The position numbers and the translations under genes are program-made. A stretch of 64,000 nt of DNA, from assembly GCA_945883825.1 (NCBI GenBank), contig CAMCYF010000009.1, positions 1-64,000 of the forward strand. Reading direction: 5' to 3'. The notes under the pieces are model-generated. The model had not been told where the DNA came from. It worked only from the letters and a program-made list of their open reading frames with translations, and ran no database searches. Every line of letters starts with the position of its first letter. Within the stretch, counting starts at the first letter, position 1. This stretch comes from Chitinophaga pinensis. Lineage in GTDB: Bacteria; Bacteroidota; Bacteroidia; Flavobacteriales_D; Crocinitomicaceae. Positions 29,789 through 38,136 of this stretch are shown one piece after another.

Positions 29789-31434
29789 CAATTAGAAATT
29801 AAATTTTGGGCATTTAACTTTGCAGCATCCGTAATTTTTTCGCCACTCATTAATCGTGCAATTTCATTAATTCGATCTTGCTCATACAAATATTCGACAT
29901 TCGTCTTCATTTTTTTATTTTCAAGTTCTTTGCTCACAAACAAGTGATGTTCCGCTTTTGCTGCAACTTGAGGAAGGTGAGAAATTGCTATAAGTTGAAC
30001 TTTAGCTCCCATTTGCTTCAATAAAACCCCTATTTTTTGTGCCACTTCGCCAGAAACTCCTGTATCTATCTCATCAAATAAAATGGTTGGCAAGTCACGT
30101 TTTTCAGAAACTAACTTTTGAAGTGCCAACATCAAACGAGAAAGCTCTCCACCACTCGCAGCTTTTTCTATTGCTATCGGATCAATCCCAAAATTTGCAG
30201 AAAATAAAAAAGAAGAATTTGTTAAACCAAATGAATTTAATTCATTATTCAAACTAAGATTGAAATCTAATGTCGTGTGTGGAAGTTTTAAATCCAATAA
30301 AATTCCTTGGAGATCAGTAAGGATAGTTCCTTCTGCTTTTGTTCTTTTTTCATGTAAAATTGTTGCTTTTTCGCGTAAAAGTTTTTCCAACTGAGCAACA
30401 TGCTTGGTTACTTGTTCTACCTCGCTATTTAAAGCAGCTACCGTTTCTACTTTCGTCCGTAAATCTTCTTCAAATAATTTTAATTGTTCCTGATCTTGAA
30501 CTCTGTGTTTACTGAGAGCTGAATTGAAGGCGTCTAAAGAAGTTATTAACTCCACTAATTGCTTTGGGTCAGCGACTGCATTATCGAAATAACGTAAGGA
30601 ATCGTTCGAAAGATCTTTTAACTCAAGTAAAACAACATCTAAGCGGTTTTTAATTGCATTAAGATTTGTATCCAGATAGATATTTTTATCAATAACACCT
30701 TTAATAGCTTGAAGTTGTTCAAAAATGCCATTTTCGTCTGTCAGGGATATTAATTGTGAAAAAACAGCTTTTAGGTTTTCGGAATTCTCCATTCGCGATA
30801 ATTCGCTTTCAATAAATGAATAATCAATAGCATCCAAGCGCAAGGACTTTAATTCACTTAAAACAAATAAGTTGTAATCCTGGGCTTGTAAAATATTACT
30901 AAGTTCTTCCTGCTTTTTAGCAAGCAAACGATTTAAATTTGAAAGTTCTTTGAAATCCGCAGAGAAAGCTGTACGTTCTTTTTCTAAGCCAGCAAGAATA
31001 TCTAATAATTCCAGTTGATATGACTTTGATTTTAACTCTAATGTATTGTATTGCGAATGAATTTGAATGAGAAGTACGGTCAAGTTTCGCAGCACAGACA
31101 ACTGAACCGGAGTATCATTTATAAAACAACGCGATTTCCCTTCCTTACTAATTTCACGGCGAACAATTAAGTTTGTCTCAAAATCTAAATCATGCTCCTC
31201 AAAAAACAATCTAAACTTTTCAGAAATAGTAAACTCAGCTTCGACAGAAGCTTTAGAATTTTTTGTTCCAATTACTGAAAAATCTGCACGTTCTCCTAAT
31301 ATAAGATTTAAGGCATTTAAAAGAATGGACTTTCCTGAACCAGTTTCGCCAGTGATTACAGTATAACCTTCATTAAAATTGATTTGAACTTCATCTATCA
31401 ATGCAAAATTAGATATGCGAAGTAGTTGAAGCAT
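29788..31434 (-). CDS. recN: DNA repair protein RecN
   Basis: The 548-residue SMC-like ATPase acts in double-strand break repair. The N-terminal Walker A is VITGETGSGKSILLNALNLI, a long coiled-coil region occupies the middle (~residues 150-370), and the C-terminal half carries the signature AASGGELSRLMLALQKL followed by the Walker B TILFDEIDTGVSG. The ending SGEKITDAAKLNAQNLI is family-like. It follows the DUF4835 gene by 1 bp and overlaps the GSCFA gene by one base. Confidence 0.97.
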   Translation of the reverse strand: MLQLLRISNFALIDEVQINFNEGYTVITGETGSGKSILLNALNLILGERADFSVIGTKNSKASVEAEFTISEKFRLFFEEHDLDFETNLIVRREISKEGKSRCFINDTPVQLSVLRNLTVLLIQIHSQYNTLELKSKSYQLELLDILAGLEKERTAFSADFKELSNLNRLLAKKQEELSNILQAQDYNLFVLSELKSLRLDAIDYSFIESELSRMENSENLKAVFSQLISLTDENGIFEQLQAIKGVIDKNIYLDTNLNAIKNRLDVVLLELKDLSNDSLRYFDNAVADPKQLVELITSLDAFNSALSKHRVQDQEQLKLFEEDLRTKVETVAALNSEVEQVTKHVAQLEKLLREKATILHEKRTKAEGTILTDLQGILLDLKLPHTTLDFNLSLNNELNSFGLTNSSFLFSANFGIDPIAIEKAASGGELSRLMLALQKLVSEKRDLPTILFDEIDTGVSGEVAQKIGVLLKQMGAKVQLIAISHLPQVAAKAEHHLFVSKELENKKMKTNVEYLYEQDRINEIARLMSGEKITDAAKLNAQNLISN

Positions 31435-31435
31435 T

Positions 31436-32341
31436 TTAATCTAAAATTGTAGAGTAGCGGGTAGCATTTGAAGAATCTAATTTCTTAAGCAAATTTACAA
31501 ACTCCGTTTTATCCTTAATTTCTGAATCGGACATTACATTTTTAAATTCTAATATTTTACTACTTAAAAAATTCAAAATATTAACATTATTAGGACGCGT
31601 CAAAACTACTGCAGATAATTTATTCAAAGCTTCAAACATTTGTTTCTTCGCCTCAACTTTCTTGTCATATAAATGATCAATTCCTTGTCGATGGTACAAA
31701 TAATTACATTCTCTTAGAGGGTCATAAAACTGTTGCATCATATTATCTACTAACCAAAAGCGATTTTTTTTGCCTGGCTCAGCAGATCTCCATCCAGCAG
31801 TATTTGATGCCTGAGCATTCGTTACAATCTGCTGGGCTTCTAAAAAATAGGGACTTCCACCTTTTAATGAATAGGAATCGTAATCCATACCTATTATAAA
31901 ATAAGCATAGAAGGCTAAAATTGAAGATAAATTATCGCGATACTGATTTGCTGAAAACAACAAAGGTGTATTTCTAGAATAGGAGAATATTAAATTATCA
32001 TCTTGAAAATTAAACAGCACTGAGTTGTAATTAGAATTAAAAGCCGGCCGCGTAGATTGAACTTGAATATAGCCAGTATAATTTCCAAGACTAGGAATTG
32101 TTTTAATTTGAATTTGAAGCACACAATTAATTCGTTCTTCTGGAGCAAACTTATCTTTTGTCCAAGAAGTAGTATTCATTAAATCAGTAACGCTTTGTTT
32201 CATTTGCTCAATTACTTCTTTTTCCACCGAACTAACCTCAACCTTAGCATCAATAATTACGGAAACCTGACAATTCAATTCTTGTGAAAAAACAGGAAAG
32301 CAAAAAAATAATATAACAACTATCAAAACTTTTTTTACCAT
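31436..32341 (-). CDS. DUF4835 protein (PorD-like, T9SS-associated)
   Basis: The 301-residue exported protein has a signal peptide (MVKKVLIVVILFFCFPVFS). It matches DUF4835: QELNCQVSVIIDAKVEVSS, NTTSWTKDKFAPEERINC, GTTP-like NTPLLFSANQYRDNLSSILAFYAY, and IIGMDYDSYSLKGGSPYF. This family is annotated by some sources as the type IX secretion protein PorD, which I cannot confirm from sequence. The ATG at 32341 shares a base with the coaBC stop (TGATG); the GTG one codon upstream is less likely. The bamD-rpoZ-coaBC-DUF4835-recN order is characteristic of flavobacteria. Confidence 0.87.
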   Translation of the reverse strand: MVKKVLIVVILFFCFPVFSQELNCQVSVIIDAKVEVSSVEKEVIEQMKQSVTDLMNTTSWTKDKFAPEERINCVLQIQIKTIPSLGNYTGYIQVQSTRPAFNSNYNSVLFNFQDDNLIFSYSRNTPLLFSANQYRDNLSSILAFYAYFIIGMDYDSYSLKGGSPYFLEAQQIVTNAQASNTAGWRSAEPGKKNRFWLVDNMMQQFYDPLRECNYLYHRQGIDHLYDKKVEAKKQMFEALNKLSAVVLTRPNNVNILNFLSSKILEFKNVMSDSEIKDKTEFVNLLKKLDSSNATRYSTILD

Positions 32342-33540
32342 CACATCAATTTAAAAATTGTATCAATTATATCGCTTGCCACTTCTCTTTTACTTTTTGC
32401 TGGAAAAGAATATTTTCCCTTCTTTTTATCTAAGATAGTAATTTTATTTGTTTCTTTTTTAAATCCAGCTTCTTTATCTTCCATTGAATTTAAAACAATC
32501 ATATCCATTTTTTTAGAATCCAATTTATTTAACGCAAATTCAAGAGCATTATTTGTTTCCAATGCAAAACCAACAACAAATTGTTTAGCTCCTCGATTTT
32601 CGGAAGCCCAAGAGATAATATCAGGATTTTTAATGAGTTGTAGATTTATGGTTTTTTCGGTTTTTTTTATTTTTTGAGTCTCAAACTTCTCCGGACGATA
32701 ATCTGAAACTGCAGCAGAAAATATTCCTATATCGGCATTTTTCCAGTTTTCTTGAACTGCTAAAAGCATGTCCTCAGCTGAAAAAACAGGAATTATATTT
32801 AAATTAGGATGGGCTAAGTCCAAATTAGTTGGACCGCAAATCAAAGTCACCTCCCAGGCCTTTGCGAGGCAAATTTCAGCTAAAGCAAAGCCCATTTTTC
32901 CACTTGAATGATTTCCAATAAACCGAACTGGGTCAATAGCTTCATAGCTTGGACCTGCAGTAATAAGAATCTTTTTTTTGCTACTTAACTCCTTTGCACT
33001 AAAAGGAAAATTAATTTGAATAAACCGTAAAATATTTTCTGGCTCCTCCATTCTTCCCTCTCCCTCCAATCCACTTGCCAAACTTCCATTTGTAGCTGGA
33101 ATTACTAAAACAGCATCACTTATTAATTGGTTTAAATTCCTCTTAAATGTTGGATGTTGGTACATATCTAAATCCATTGCTGGAGCGATAATTGTTTTAG
33201 ACTTAGATGAGTAATAGCAAGCCAATAAAAGATTATCGCAGATGCCGCTTGCCATTTTCGCGATTGTATTAGCTGTTGCTGGAGCAATTATGTATAAATC
33301 CGCCCAAAGTGCTAATTCTACGTGATTTGTCCAAAGACCTGAATCTTTATTCCAAAATTCTATGGCAACAGGATTTTCTGATAATGTTGAAACAACAAGA
33401 GGGCTAATAAAATCAGAAGCAGAAGGAGTCATAACACATTTGACTTCTGCACCTTGGTTTTTCAATAAACGAATGAGGTAAGCAATTTTATAAGCTGCAA
33501 TACCTCCTGAAATACCGAGAAGGATGCGCTTTCCGTACAT
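32341..33540 (-). CDS. coaBC: Bifunctional phosphopantothenoylcysteine synthetase/decarboxylase
   Basis: The 399-residue fusion performs two steps of coenzyme A synthesis. The N-terminal flavin-dependent decarboxylase (CoaC) has RILLGISGGIAAYKIAYLI, the histidine region WTNHVELALWAD and APAMDLDMYQHP. The C-terminal CTP-dependent ligase (CoaB) has ILITAGPSYEAIDPVRFIGN followed by HSSGKMGFALAE and VVGFALET. Its start shares one base with the rpoZ stop (TAATG). Confidence 0.97.
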   Translation of the reverse strand: MYGKRILLGISGGIAAYKIAYLIRLLKNQGAEVKCVMTPSASDFISPLVVSTLSENPVAIEFWNKDSGLWTNHVELALWADLYIIAPATANTIAKMASGICDNLLLACYYSSKSKTIIAPAMDLDMYQHPTFKRNLNQLISDAVLVIPATNGSLASGLEGEGRMEEPENILRFIQINFPFSAKELSSKKKILITAGPSYEAIDPVRFIGNHSSGKMGFALAEICLAKAWEVTLICGPTNLDLAHPNLNIIPVFSAEDMLLAVQENWKNADIGIFSAAVSDYRPEKFETQKIKKTEKTINLQLIKNPDIISWASENRGAKQFVVGFALETNNALEFALNKLDSKKMDMIVLNSMEDKEAGFKKETNKITILDKKKGKYSFPAKSKREVASDIIDTIFKLM

Positions 33541-33869
33541 TAATCCTCTAATTCTGGATTTCGCATGTAGATTTTATCATCTAAAAGTTCCTGCGTAGCT
33601 ATTGCTGTTGGCTTAGCCATTTTTTCGTAGTGTTTTGAAATTTCAATTTGCTCTCTATTTTCAAAAATCTCCTCCAAGTTATCAGTTGTTGTTGCAAATT
33701 CCTGTAATTTTTGAGTTAACTCTTCTTTCACAGTTGAACTAATTTGATTTGCTCGTTTTGAGATAGCAACTAAAGATTGGTAAATATTACCTGTTTTCTC
33801 TTCCAAAAGAATTGTATCTCTTGTAATTATAGATTTTTCAGCTGCTGTTGGTTTTGAAATCGTCGACAT
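33540..33869 (-). CDS. rpoZ: RNA polymerase omega subunit
   Basis: This 109-residue protein fits the Bacteroidota omega/Rpb6-like subunit: ITRDTILLEEKTGNIYQSLV, then AISKRANQI with the conserved lysine-arginine-alanine-asparagine-glutamine segment. Omega stabilises the RNA polymerase beta-prime subunit. Bacteroidota omega proteins are divergent and often annotated as hypothetical; the location between bamD and coaBC supports the call. It is 15 bp after bamD. Confidence 0.88.
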   Translation of the reverse strand: MSTISKPTAAEKSIITRDTILLEEKTGNIYQSLVAISKRANQISSTVKEELTQKLQEFATTTDNLEEIFENREQIEISKHYEKMAKPTAIATQELLDDKIYMRNPELED

Positions 33870-33884
33870 GTTATTTGTTTGGTA

Positions 33885-34673
33885 TTAGTTTTGTTTTAGA
33901 GAAAAGCTATTTATTAATGAATTCAATTCCTTAAAGTAAATCGATTTATCATAATTTTTCACAAAGTTAAGGAATCTTTCTTTAGATTGCTCTATTCGCT
34001 CCTCTTTTTTGTTTTCAATACTGTTCTTAGCAAGGAAAACAGAATTTTTCACATACAAAAAATTGACTTCTTCTTTAAATCTTGAATTAATATATTTATC
34101 CATAAAAATCTCACAAGATGTAACTGCAGCTTTGTAATTTTCAGTTTTAGAATACAATTTCACTGCATCAAAATCCTTTAATTCTAATTTGAATTTTAAT
34201 CTATCAATTATTTTATTGCAAGAATCTACCAATATAGATTGAGGAAAAATATCTACAAATTGTTGCACATTATTAATCGCTAAGATTGTCTCGCTTTGAT
34301 CAAGGGCATACTTTGGTGAATTATTAACACTACACAAAGCTACAAGAAAAGATGCATCCTCTATTTTTTTACTGTAAGGAAAACGTTCGACAAAATTATT
34401 GAAATAATAACCTGCCATGTTGTAATCTTCATTTTTAAAATAACTGTTAGCCAAGCGAAAATAGGATAACTCACCCTCAGGTGATTTAGGAGAATGTTGA
34501 TAAACCTGCTCAAAAAGAATAATACACCGATCAAATTCCGATTTATCGTATAACTTATTTGAAAGTTCGAATTTTAATTGATAATCATCCCCATTGACTA
34601 TTTTTCTATAGTTGGAACAAGAAGAAAGTATGAAAAGGAATAAAAAAATATAAAAGCAAACTGTATTCTTCAT
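33885..34673 (-). CDS. bamD: Outer-membrane assembly lipoprotein BamD
   Basis: The 262-residue lipoprotein has a lipobox (FILSSCSN, cysteine at ~19). It then carries TPR-like helical repeats: KLYDKSEFDRCIILFEQVYQ, SYFRLANSYFKNEDYNMAGY and FNNFVERFPYSKKIEDASFL. BamD acts with BamA to insert beta-barrel proteins in the outer membrane, including T9SS barrels such as PorT. It lies 3 bp after the M23/LysM peptidase gene and starts the conserved run to recN. Confidence 0.93.
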   Translation of the reverse strand: MKNTVCFYIFLFLFILSSCSNYRKIVNGDDYQLKFELSNKLYDKSEFDRCIILFEQVYQHSPKSPEGELSYFRLANSYFKNEDYNMAGYYFNNFVERFPYSKKIEDASFLVALCSVNNSPKYALDQSETILAINNVQQFVDIFPQSILVDSCNKIIDRLKFKLELKDFDAVKLYSKTENYKAAVTSCEIFMDKYINSRFKEEVNFLYVKNSVFLAKNSIENKKEERIEQSKERFLNFVKNYDKSIYFKELNSLINSFSLKQN

Positions 34674-34676
34674 AAA

Positions 34677-35678
34677 CTATTTAATTCGTAAACTTTTCCC
34701 TAATTGAATTATTGATGTTGGATTAATTCCATTTAACTGACATAATTTCGAAACAGTAGTATTGTTTCTATTTGCAATTTCTGTTAAGGTATCTCCTGAT
34801 TTTACCCTGTAATACTTAATTTTTGGTTTTTGTATGACAACTGGAGGTTTAATTATGGGAAGTTGTATTGAAAGACTATCATTTGTTTGTGCATGTTCTG
34901 TTAAATATGAATCATCAAAAGATTCTGTAGGCTTTAGACTAGGAGAAAAAATTGATTTATGCACGAAAAGTTTTTGATGTTTTAATTTTTTACTTTCAAA
35001 ATCAATGAAGAACTCAGGATTAATGGGAGCTTCATAAAAGCGAATTTCAAAATGTAAATGAGGCCCAGAAGATCGGCCAGTACTTCCTCCAAGTCCAATA
35101 GGTTCACCCGCAACAACATCTTGATCAGGAAATACTAAAAATTTGCTTAAATGAGCAGATAAAGTTTCCAATCCATTATGATGACGAATAATTACTAAAT
35201 TACCAAAACCACCATCATTGTATTTTGCATAGCGAATTTTACCAGACCAAACTGCATAAATTGTATCTCCTGTTTTTAAACTCATATCAACACCATTGTG
35301 ATTCCGTCCTTTCCGAAAACCATAAGGAGAAGTTACGGCTCCAGGAACAGGCATTTTAAAATCTAAATTGGACTCATTTTTTTCATTTAACCAAACAGTA
35401 TCTTTCAACTTACTTAAATCGTTCTCCTTGCTCATGAAACAAACTTCATTATTCCAAAATTGTGTGTATGGAATATCTTGATTATTAGTCATTATTTTAT
35501 GAATTCTCTGATTCATAATTCCATCAAATATTGGTTTATTAAAAAATGTCCACGTTTTATTTGAATACAACAGCATTTTTCCATACGGAGTATCAACTGT
35601 ATCAATAACCCTTTGTGCTTCTGTAACGAACGAAAAAAAAGTAATAAAAAGTACTAATAAAGAAAGATTTGTTTTCAA
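34677..35678 (-). CDS. M23 peptidoglycan endopeptidase with LysM domain
   Basis: The 333-residue exported protein has a signal peptide (MKTNLSLLVLFITFFSFVTEA). An M23 (LytM) domain (~residues 105-220) follows with the zinc motifs GRNHNGVDMS (HxxxD) and SSGPHLHFEIRF (HxH). A single C-terminal LysM ends the protein (YRVKSGDTLTEIANRNNTT, KLCQLNGINP). The metal ligands are intact, so it is predicted to cut peptide cross-links in the cell wall. It lies immediately upstream of bamD (3 bp). Confidence 0.94.
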   Translation of the reverse strand: MKTNLSLLVLFITFFSFVTEAQRVIDTVDTPYGKMLLYSNKTWTFFNKPIFDGIMNQRIHKIMTNNQDIPYTQFWNNEVCFMSKENDLSKLKDTVWLNEKNESNLDFKMPVPGAVTSPYGFRKGRNHNGVDMSLKTGDTIYAVWSGKIRYAKYNDGGFGNLVIIRHHNGLETLSAHLSKFLVFPDQDVVAGEPIGLGGSTGRSSGPHLHFEIRFYEAPINPEFFIDFESKKLKHQKLFVHKSIFSPSLKPTESFDDSYLTEHAQTNDSLSIQLPIIKPPVVIQKPKIKYYRVKSGDTLTEIANRNNTTVSKLCQLNGINPTSIIQLGKSLRIK

Positions 35679-35720
35679 GATTTTTTTCTTTTAAAAGAAT
35701 CCAAAGATAGTGAAAACCAT

Positions 35721-36608
35721 TTAAATAAGCTTCACATCAATAACTTCAATATTGAAAAATACAGACTCATTCGCTTTAATTATTGTAGAATATCCTCTAG
35801 AACCATAAGCCTGTTTACTATCTAAAATTATATAATATTTATCGCCTTTATTTGCGTTCTTTAATACCTTACGTAAACCTGGAACTATATTTTTAGAACC
35901 AGTTGAAAATTTAATAGGGAAATTTGTAAGACGGGTATTCATTACAGAACCTTTAGACTCAGTTGACACAATTGCGTGAAATGAAAGTTCTTTTTTTAAT
36001 TTTTCGTTAATTTTTTCTGGTCCCTCTCTCAATTTCCAAGAAGTAACGCCATTTTCATTTATACTAGGAGAAACAAAGGAATGAACTTTAACATACAGCC
36101 AATTCACTGAATTAGGAGGTATAATATCTTTGATTCCTTTTGAACCATAAGCCAATTCAGATGGAATTTCAATTTTTGCAAAATCGCCAATAGAAAGTTC
36201 CCTAATTGCGCTATCCCAACCTGAAGTTTGCATGTTGTATCCCAAAACAAAAGGAATAAATGGAAGATTCAATTTATTATTCCCATCTATAATTTTACCA
36301 TCTGGGAGCGCCAACCGGTATTCTAAAAGAACCATTTCCCCTTTTTTTATTTTCCTTCCTACACCGTTTACAATCCATTTGATAACAATACCATTATCTA
36401 GGAATTTTGTATTCTCAATTTTTCCTTTTTCAAAGCTTTTTAAGTTTTCTTTTCCTTCACTAAATCTAATTATATCTTTCTTGGATGAAGACTTATTTTT
36501 TTTCTTTTTTTCACTCTTTTTAAACTCCTTGTCCTTTCTATTAACACTATTAGTGCAAGCATGATTGACTAGTAAAGTAAAAAAAAGCAAAATTATAATG
36601 TATTTCAT
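35721..36608 (-). CDS. FKBP-type peptidyl-prolyl isomerase lipoprotein, two FKBP domains
   Basis: The 295-residue protein has a lipoprotein-type signal (LLVNHACTN) and then a long lysine/serine-rich linker (KKSEKKKKNKSSSKK). The first FKBP-like domain spans ~residues 70-180 (KKGEMVLLEYRLALPDGKII, SELAYGSKGIKDIIPPNS). A shorter second FKBP-like segment follows at ~210-290 (KFSTGSKNIVPGLRKVLKNA, AYGSRGYSTIIKANESV). It should assist folding of exported proteins in the periplasm. The start overlaps the preceding GldI-like gene by 4 bp (ATGA). Confidence 0.9.
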   Translation of the reverse strand: MKYIIILLFFTLLVNHACTNSVNRKDKEFKKSEKKKKNKSSSKKDIIRFSEGKENLKSFEKGKIENTKFLDNGIVIKWIVNGVGRKIKKGEMVLLEYRLALPDGKIIDGNNKLNLPFIPFVLGYNMQTSGWDSAIRELSIGDFAKIEIPSELAYGSKGIKDIIPPNSVNWLYVKVHSFVSPSINENGVTSWKLREGPEKINEKLKKELSFHAIVSTESKGSVMNTRLTNFPIKFSTGSKNIVPGLRKVLKNANKGDKYYIILDSKQAYGSRGYSTIIKANESVFFNIEVIDVKLI

Positions 36609-37135
36609 TTTTTTAAATCGATTAATTCAACATCTAAATACAAAATTGACTGAGGAGGTATATTCTCACGGTCGCCTAACAATCCGTGTGCTAAGTGACT
36701 TGGTAAAATTGCCTTTGCTTTGTCTCCAACTTTCATGTATTTAACAAGTTCATGAATACCAAATTCCTTTTCACTTTTTTCAATTCCAAAATACTCATAT
36801 TCATTATCAATTGTCTCGTAACAAATTGTTCCATCTAGCAATGAAATTTTAATTTTAATTGTAGCTAGCTGACCATTCTTTGCTAATTCTTTACCTACTC
36901 CATTTTTATAAATCATATACCTCAGTCCAGAATTAGTCAAATTCATTTTTAAGGAATGTTGATGATCTAAAAAAAGCTTAATCTGCATTTGCTCTCTGAT
37001 CAGGAGTTCTTGATTAAAATTCACAGAATGCCCTTTACTCCATTTACTTTTTTCTTCTCCTTGAGATTTTTTCTCTTGTCTACATGATAAAACAATTAGC
37101 ATGAGAAAGAAAAAATATGTGAAGCTTTTAATCAT
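36605..37135 (-). CDS. gldI: GldI-like FKBP-type peptidyl-prolyl isomerase lipoprotein
   Basis: The 176-residue lipoprotein has lipobox LIVLSCRQ, then a spacer and a C-terminal FKBP domain: NSGLRYMIYKNGVGKELAKN, GIHELVKYMKVGDKAKAILP and SHLAHGLLGDRENIPPQSIL. In Flavobacterium johnsoniae GldI is an FKBP lipoprotein needed for gliding and is encoded next to a DHH phosphoesterase, as here. It overlaps nrnA and the next FKBP gene by 4 bp on either side. The gldI symbol rests on this context plus sequence; it could also be a generic FKBP paralogue. Confidence 0.8.
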   Translation of the reverse strand: MIKSFTYFFFLMLIVLSCRQEKKSQGEEKSKWSKGHSVNFNQELLIREQMQIKLFLDHQHSLKMNLTNSGLRYMIYKNGVGKELAKNGQLATIKIKISLLDGTICYETIDNEYEYFGIEKSEKEFGIHELVKYMKVGDKAKAILPSHLAHGLLGDRENIPPQSILYLDVELIDLKK

Positions 37136-38124
37136 GGTATTAGTTCACTTACTAACGCTTTAAAACGAGAGATTGTTACATTTAATGATTCTGAACTAAA
37201 TCCTCCCGCAGCATATTTATGACCACCTCCAGAAAAGTTTTTTTCAGCAAAATCGTTTACAAAAAAAGCGCCTTTAGATCGAAAAGACATCTTTATCCCT
37301 TCCTTAGCTTCCATTAAAAATAATGCAATTGAAATTCCTTCAATTGATAAGATAACATTTACAAGGCCTTCAGTATCACCTTTTTGATAGTTAAATCGCT
37401 GAAGCTCTTCTGAAGACATAGAAATTAGTCCAATTGGAAACCCTGGTATTTTTTCAAATTTATTCGCAATTGCATACGCTCTCAGTTGAATTTTATCCAA
37501 TGTATTAACATCAAAAATTTCCTCGTGAATTTTAAAATGCACTACACCCATTTCGAGAAGATGAGCTAAAATAAGATGAGTTTTTGCTGTAACGGAAGGA
37601 TAGCGAAATGAGCCTGTATCAGTTAGAATTCCTAAATAAATAGCTTCGCAACAACTTTTATTTAGAAAATCCTTTGCTCCCAATTCCTCTATACATTCAT
37701 AAATAAGTTGAGCAGTTGAACAAATTTCTGGGCGCGATATTACAATTTCACAAAATTCTTCAGGATTTTGATGGTGATCAATCATTACCTTTTTACATTT
37801 CACTTTTTCTAATAAAGCTTCCATTTGTTTACCTACTCTACTAGGAGCATTGTAATCTAAACAAAAAACTAAATCAAAATCAGCTAACATCGTATCTACT
37901 TTTGCTGGATCTTTTTCATAGATTAAAAAATCTACATTCTTTAAGAAAGGGAGCAAGAAATCAGCTGGCTCATCAGGTAGAACGATGAGTGATTCTTTTC
38001 CTTGTGCTTTTAAAAAATGATAACAAGCAACAGAACTTCCAATTGCATCACCATCTGGCGACTTATGAGTAGTAATAAGAAATTTGTTGCTCTGATTTAG
38101 TGCAGTCTTTAATTTTTGAATCAT
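37132..38124 (-). CDS. nrnA: DHH-family bifunctional oligoribonuclease/PAP phosphatase
   Basis: The 330-residue DHH/DHHA1 phosphoesterase resembles NrnA, which degrades short RNA (nanoRNA) and 3'-phosphoadenosine 5'-phosphate. Motifs are ITTHKSPDGDAIGSSVA, FCLDYNAPSRVG, KVMIDHHQNPEEF (DHH), ILTDTGSFRYPSV and the DHHA1 signature SGGGHKYAAGGFSS. It starts 9 bp after the TlpA-like gene and overlaps the GldI-like gene by 4 bp (ATGA). Confidence 0.93.
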   Translation of the reverse strand: MIQKLKTALNQSNKFLITTHKSPDGDAIGSSVACYHFLKAQGKESLIVLPDEPADFLLPFLKNVDFLIYEKDPAKVDTMLADFDLVFCLDYNAPSRVGKQMEALLEKVKCKKVMIDHHQNPEEFCEIVISRPEICSTAQLIYECIEELGAKDFLNKSCCEAIYLGILTDTGSFRYPSVTAKTHLILAHLLEMGVVHFKIHEEIFDVNTLDKIQLRAYAIANKFEKIPGFPIGLISMSSEELQRFNYQKGDTEGLVNVILSIEGISIALFLMEAKEGIKMSFRSKGAFFVNDFAEKNFSGGGHKYAAGGFSSESLNVTISRFKALVSELIP

Positions 38125-38128
38125 GCAG

Positions 38129-38136
38129 TAAAGTTA
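38129..38136 (-). promoter_or_regulatory. Possible -7 box (TAACTTTA) 4 nt before nrnA start
   Basis: The minus strand reads TAACTTTA-CTGC-ATG, one mismatch from TAnnTTTG. It overlaps the stop codon of the upstream TlpA-like gene, so it may be coincidental. Confidence 0.3.

Noticed and set aside
36232-36564. 110-codon plus-strand frame opposite the FKBP gene
   Set aside because: Its poly-Phe/Leu composition reflects the Lys-rich linker of the FKBP lipoprotein on the other strand.
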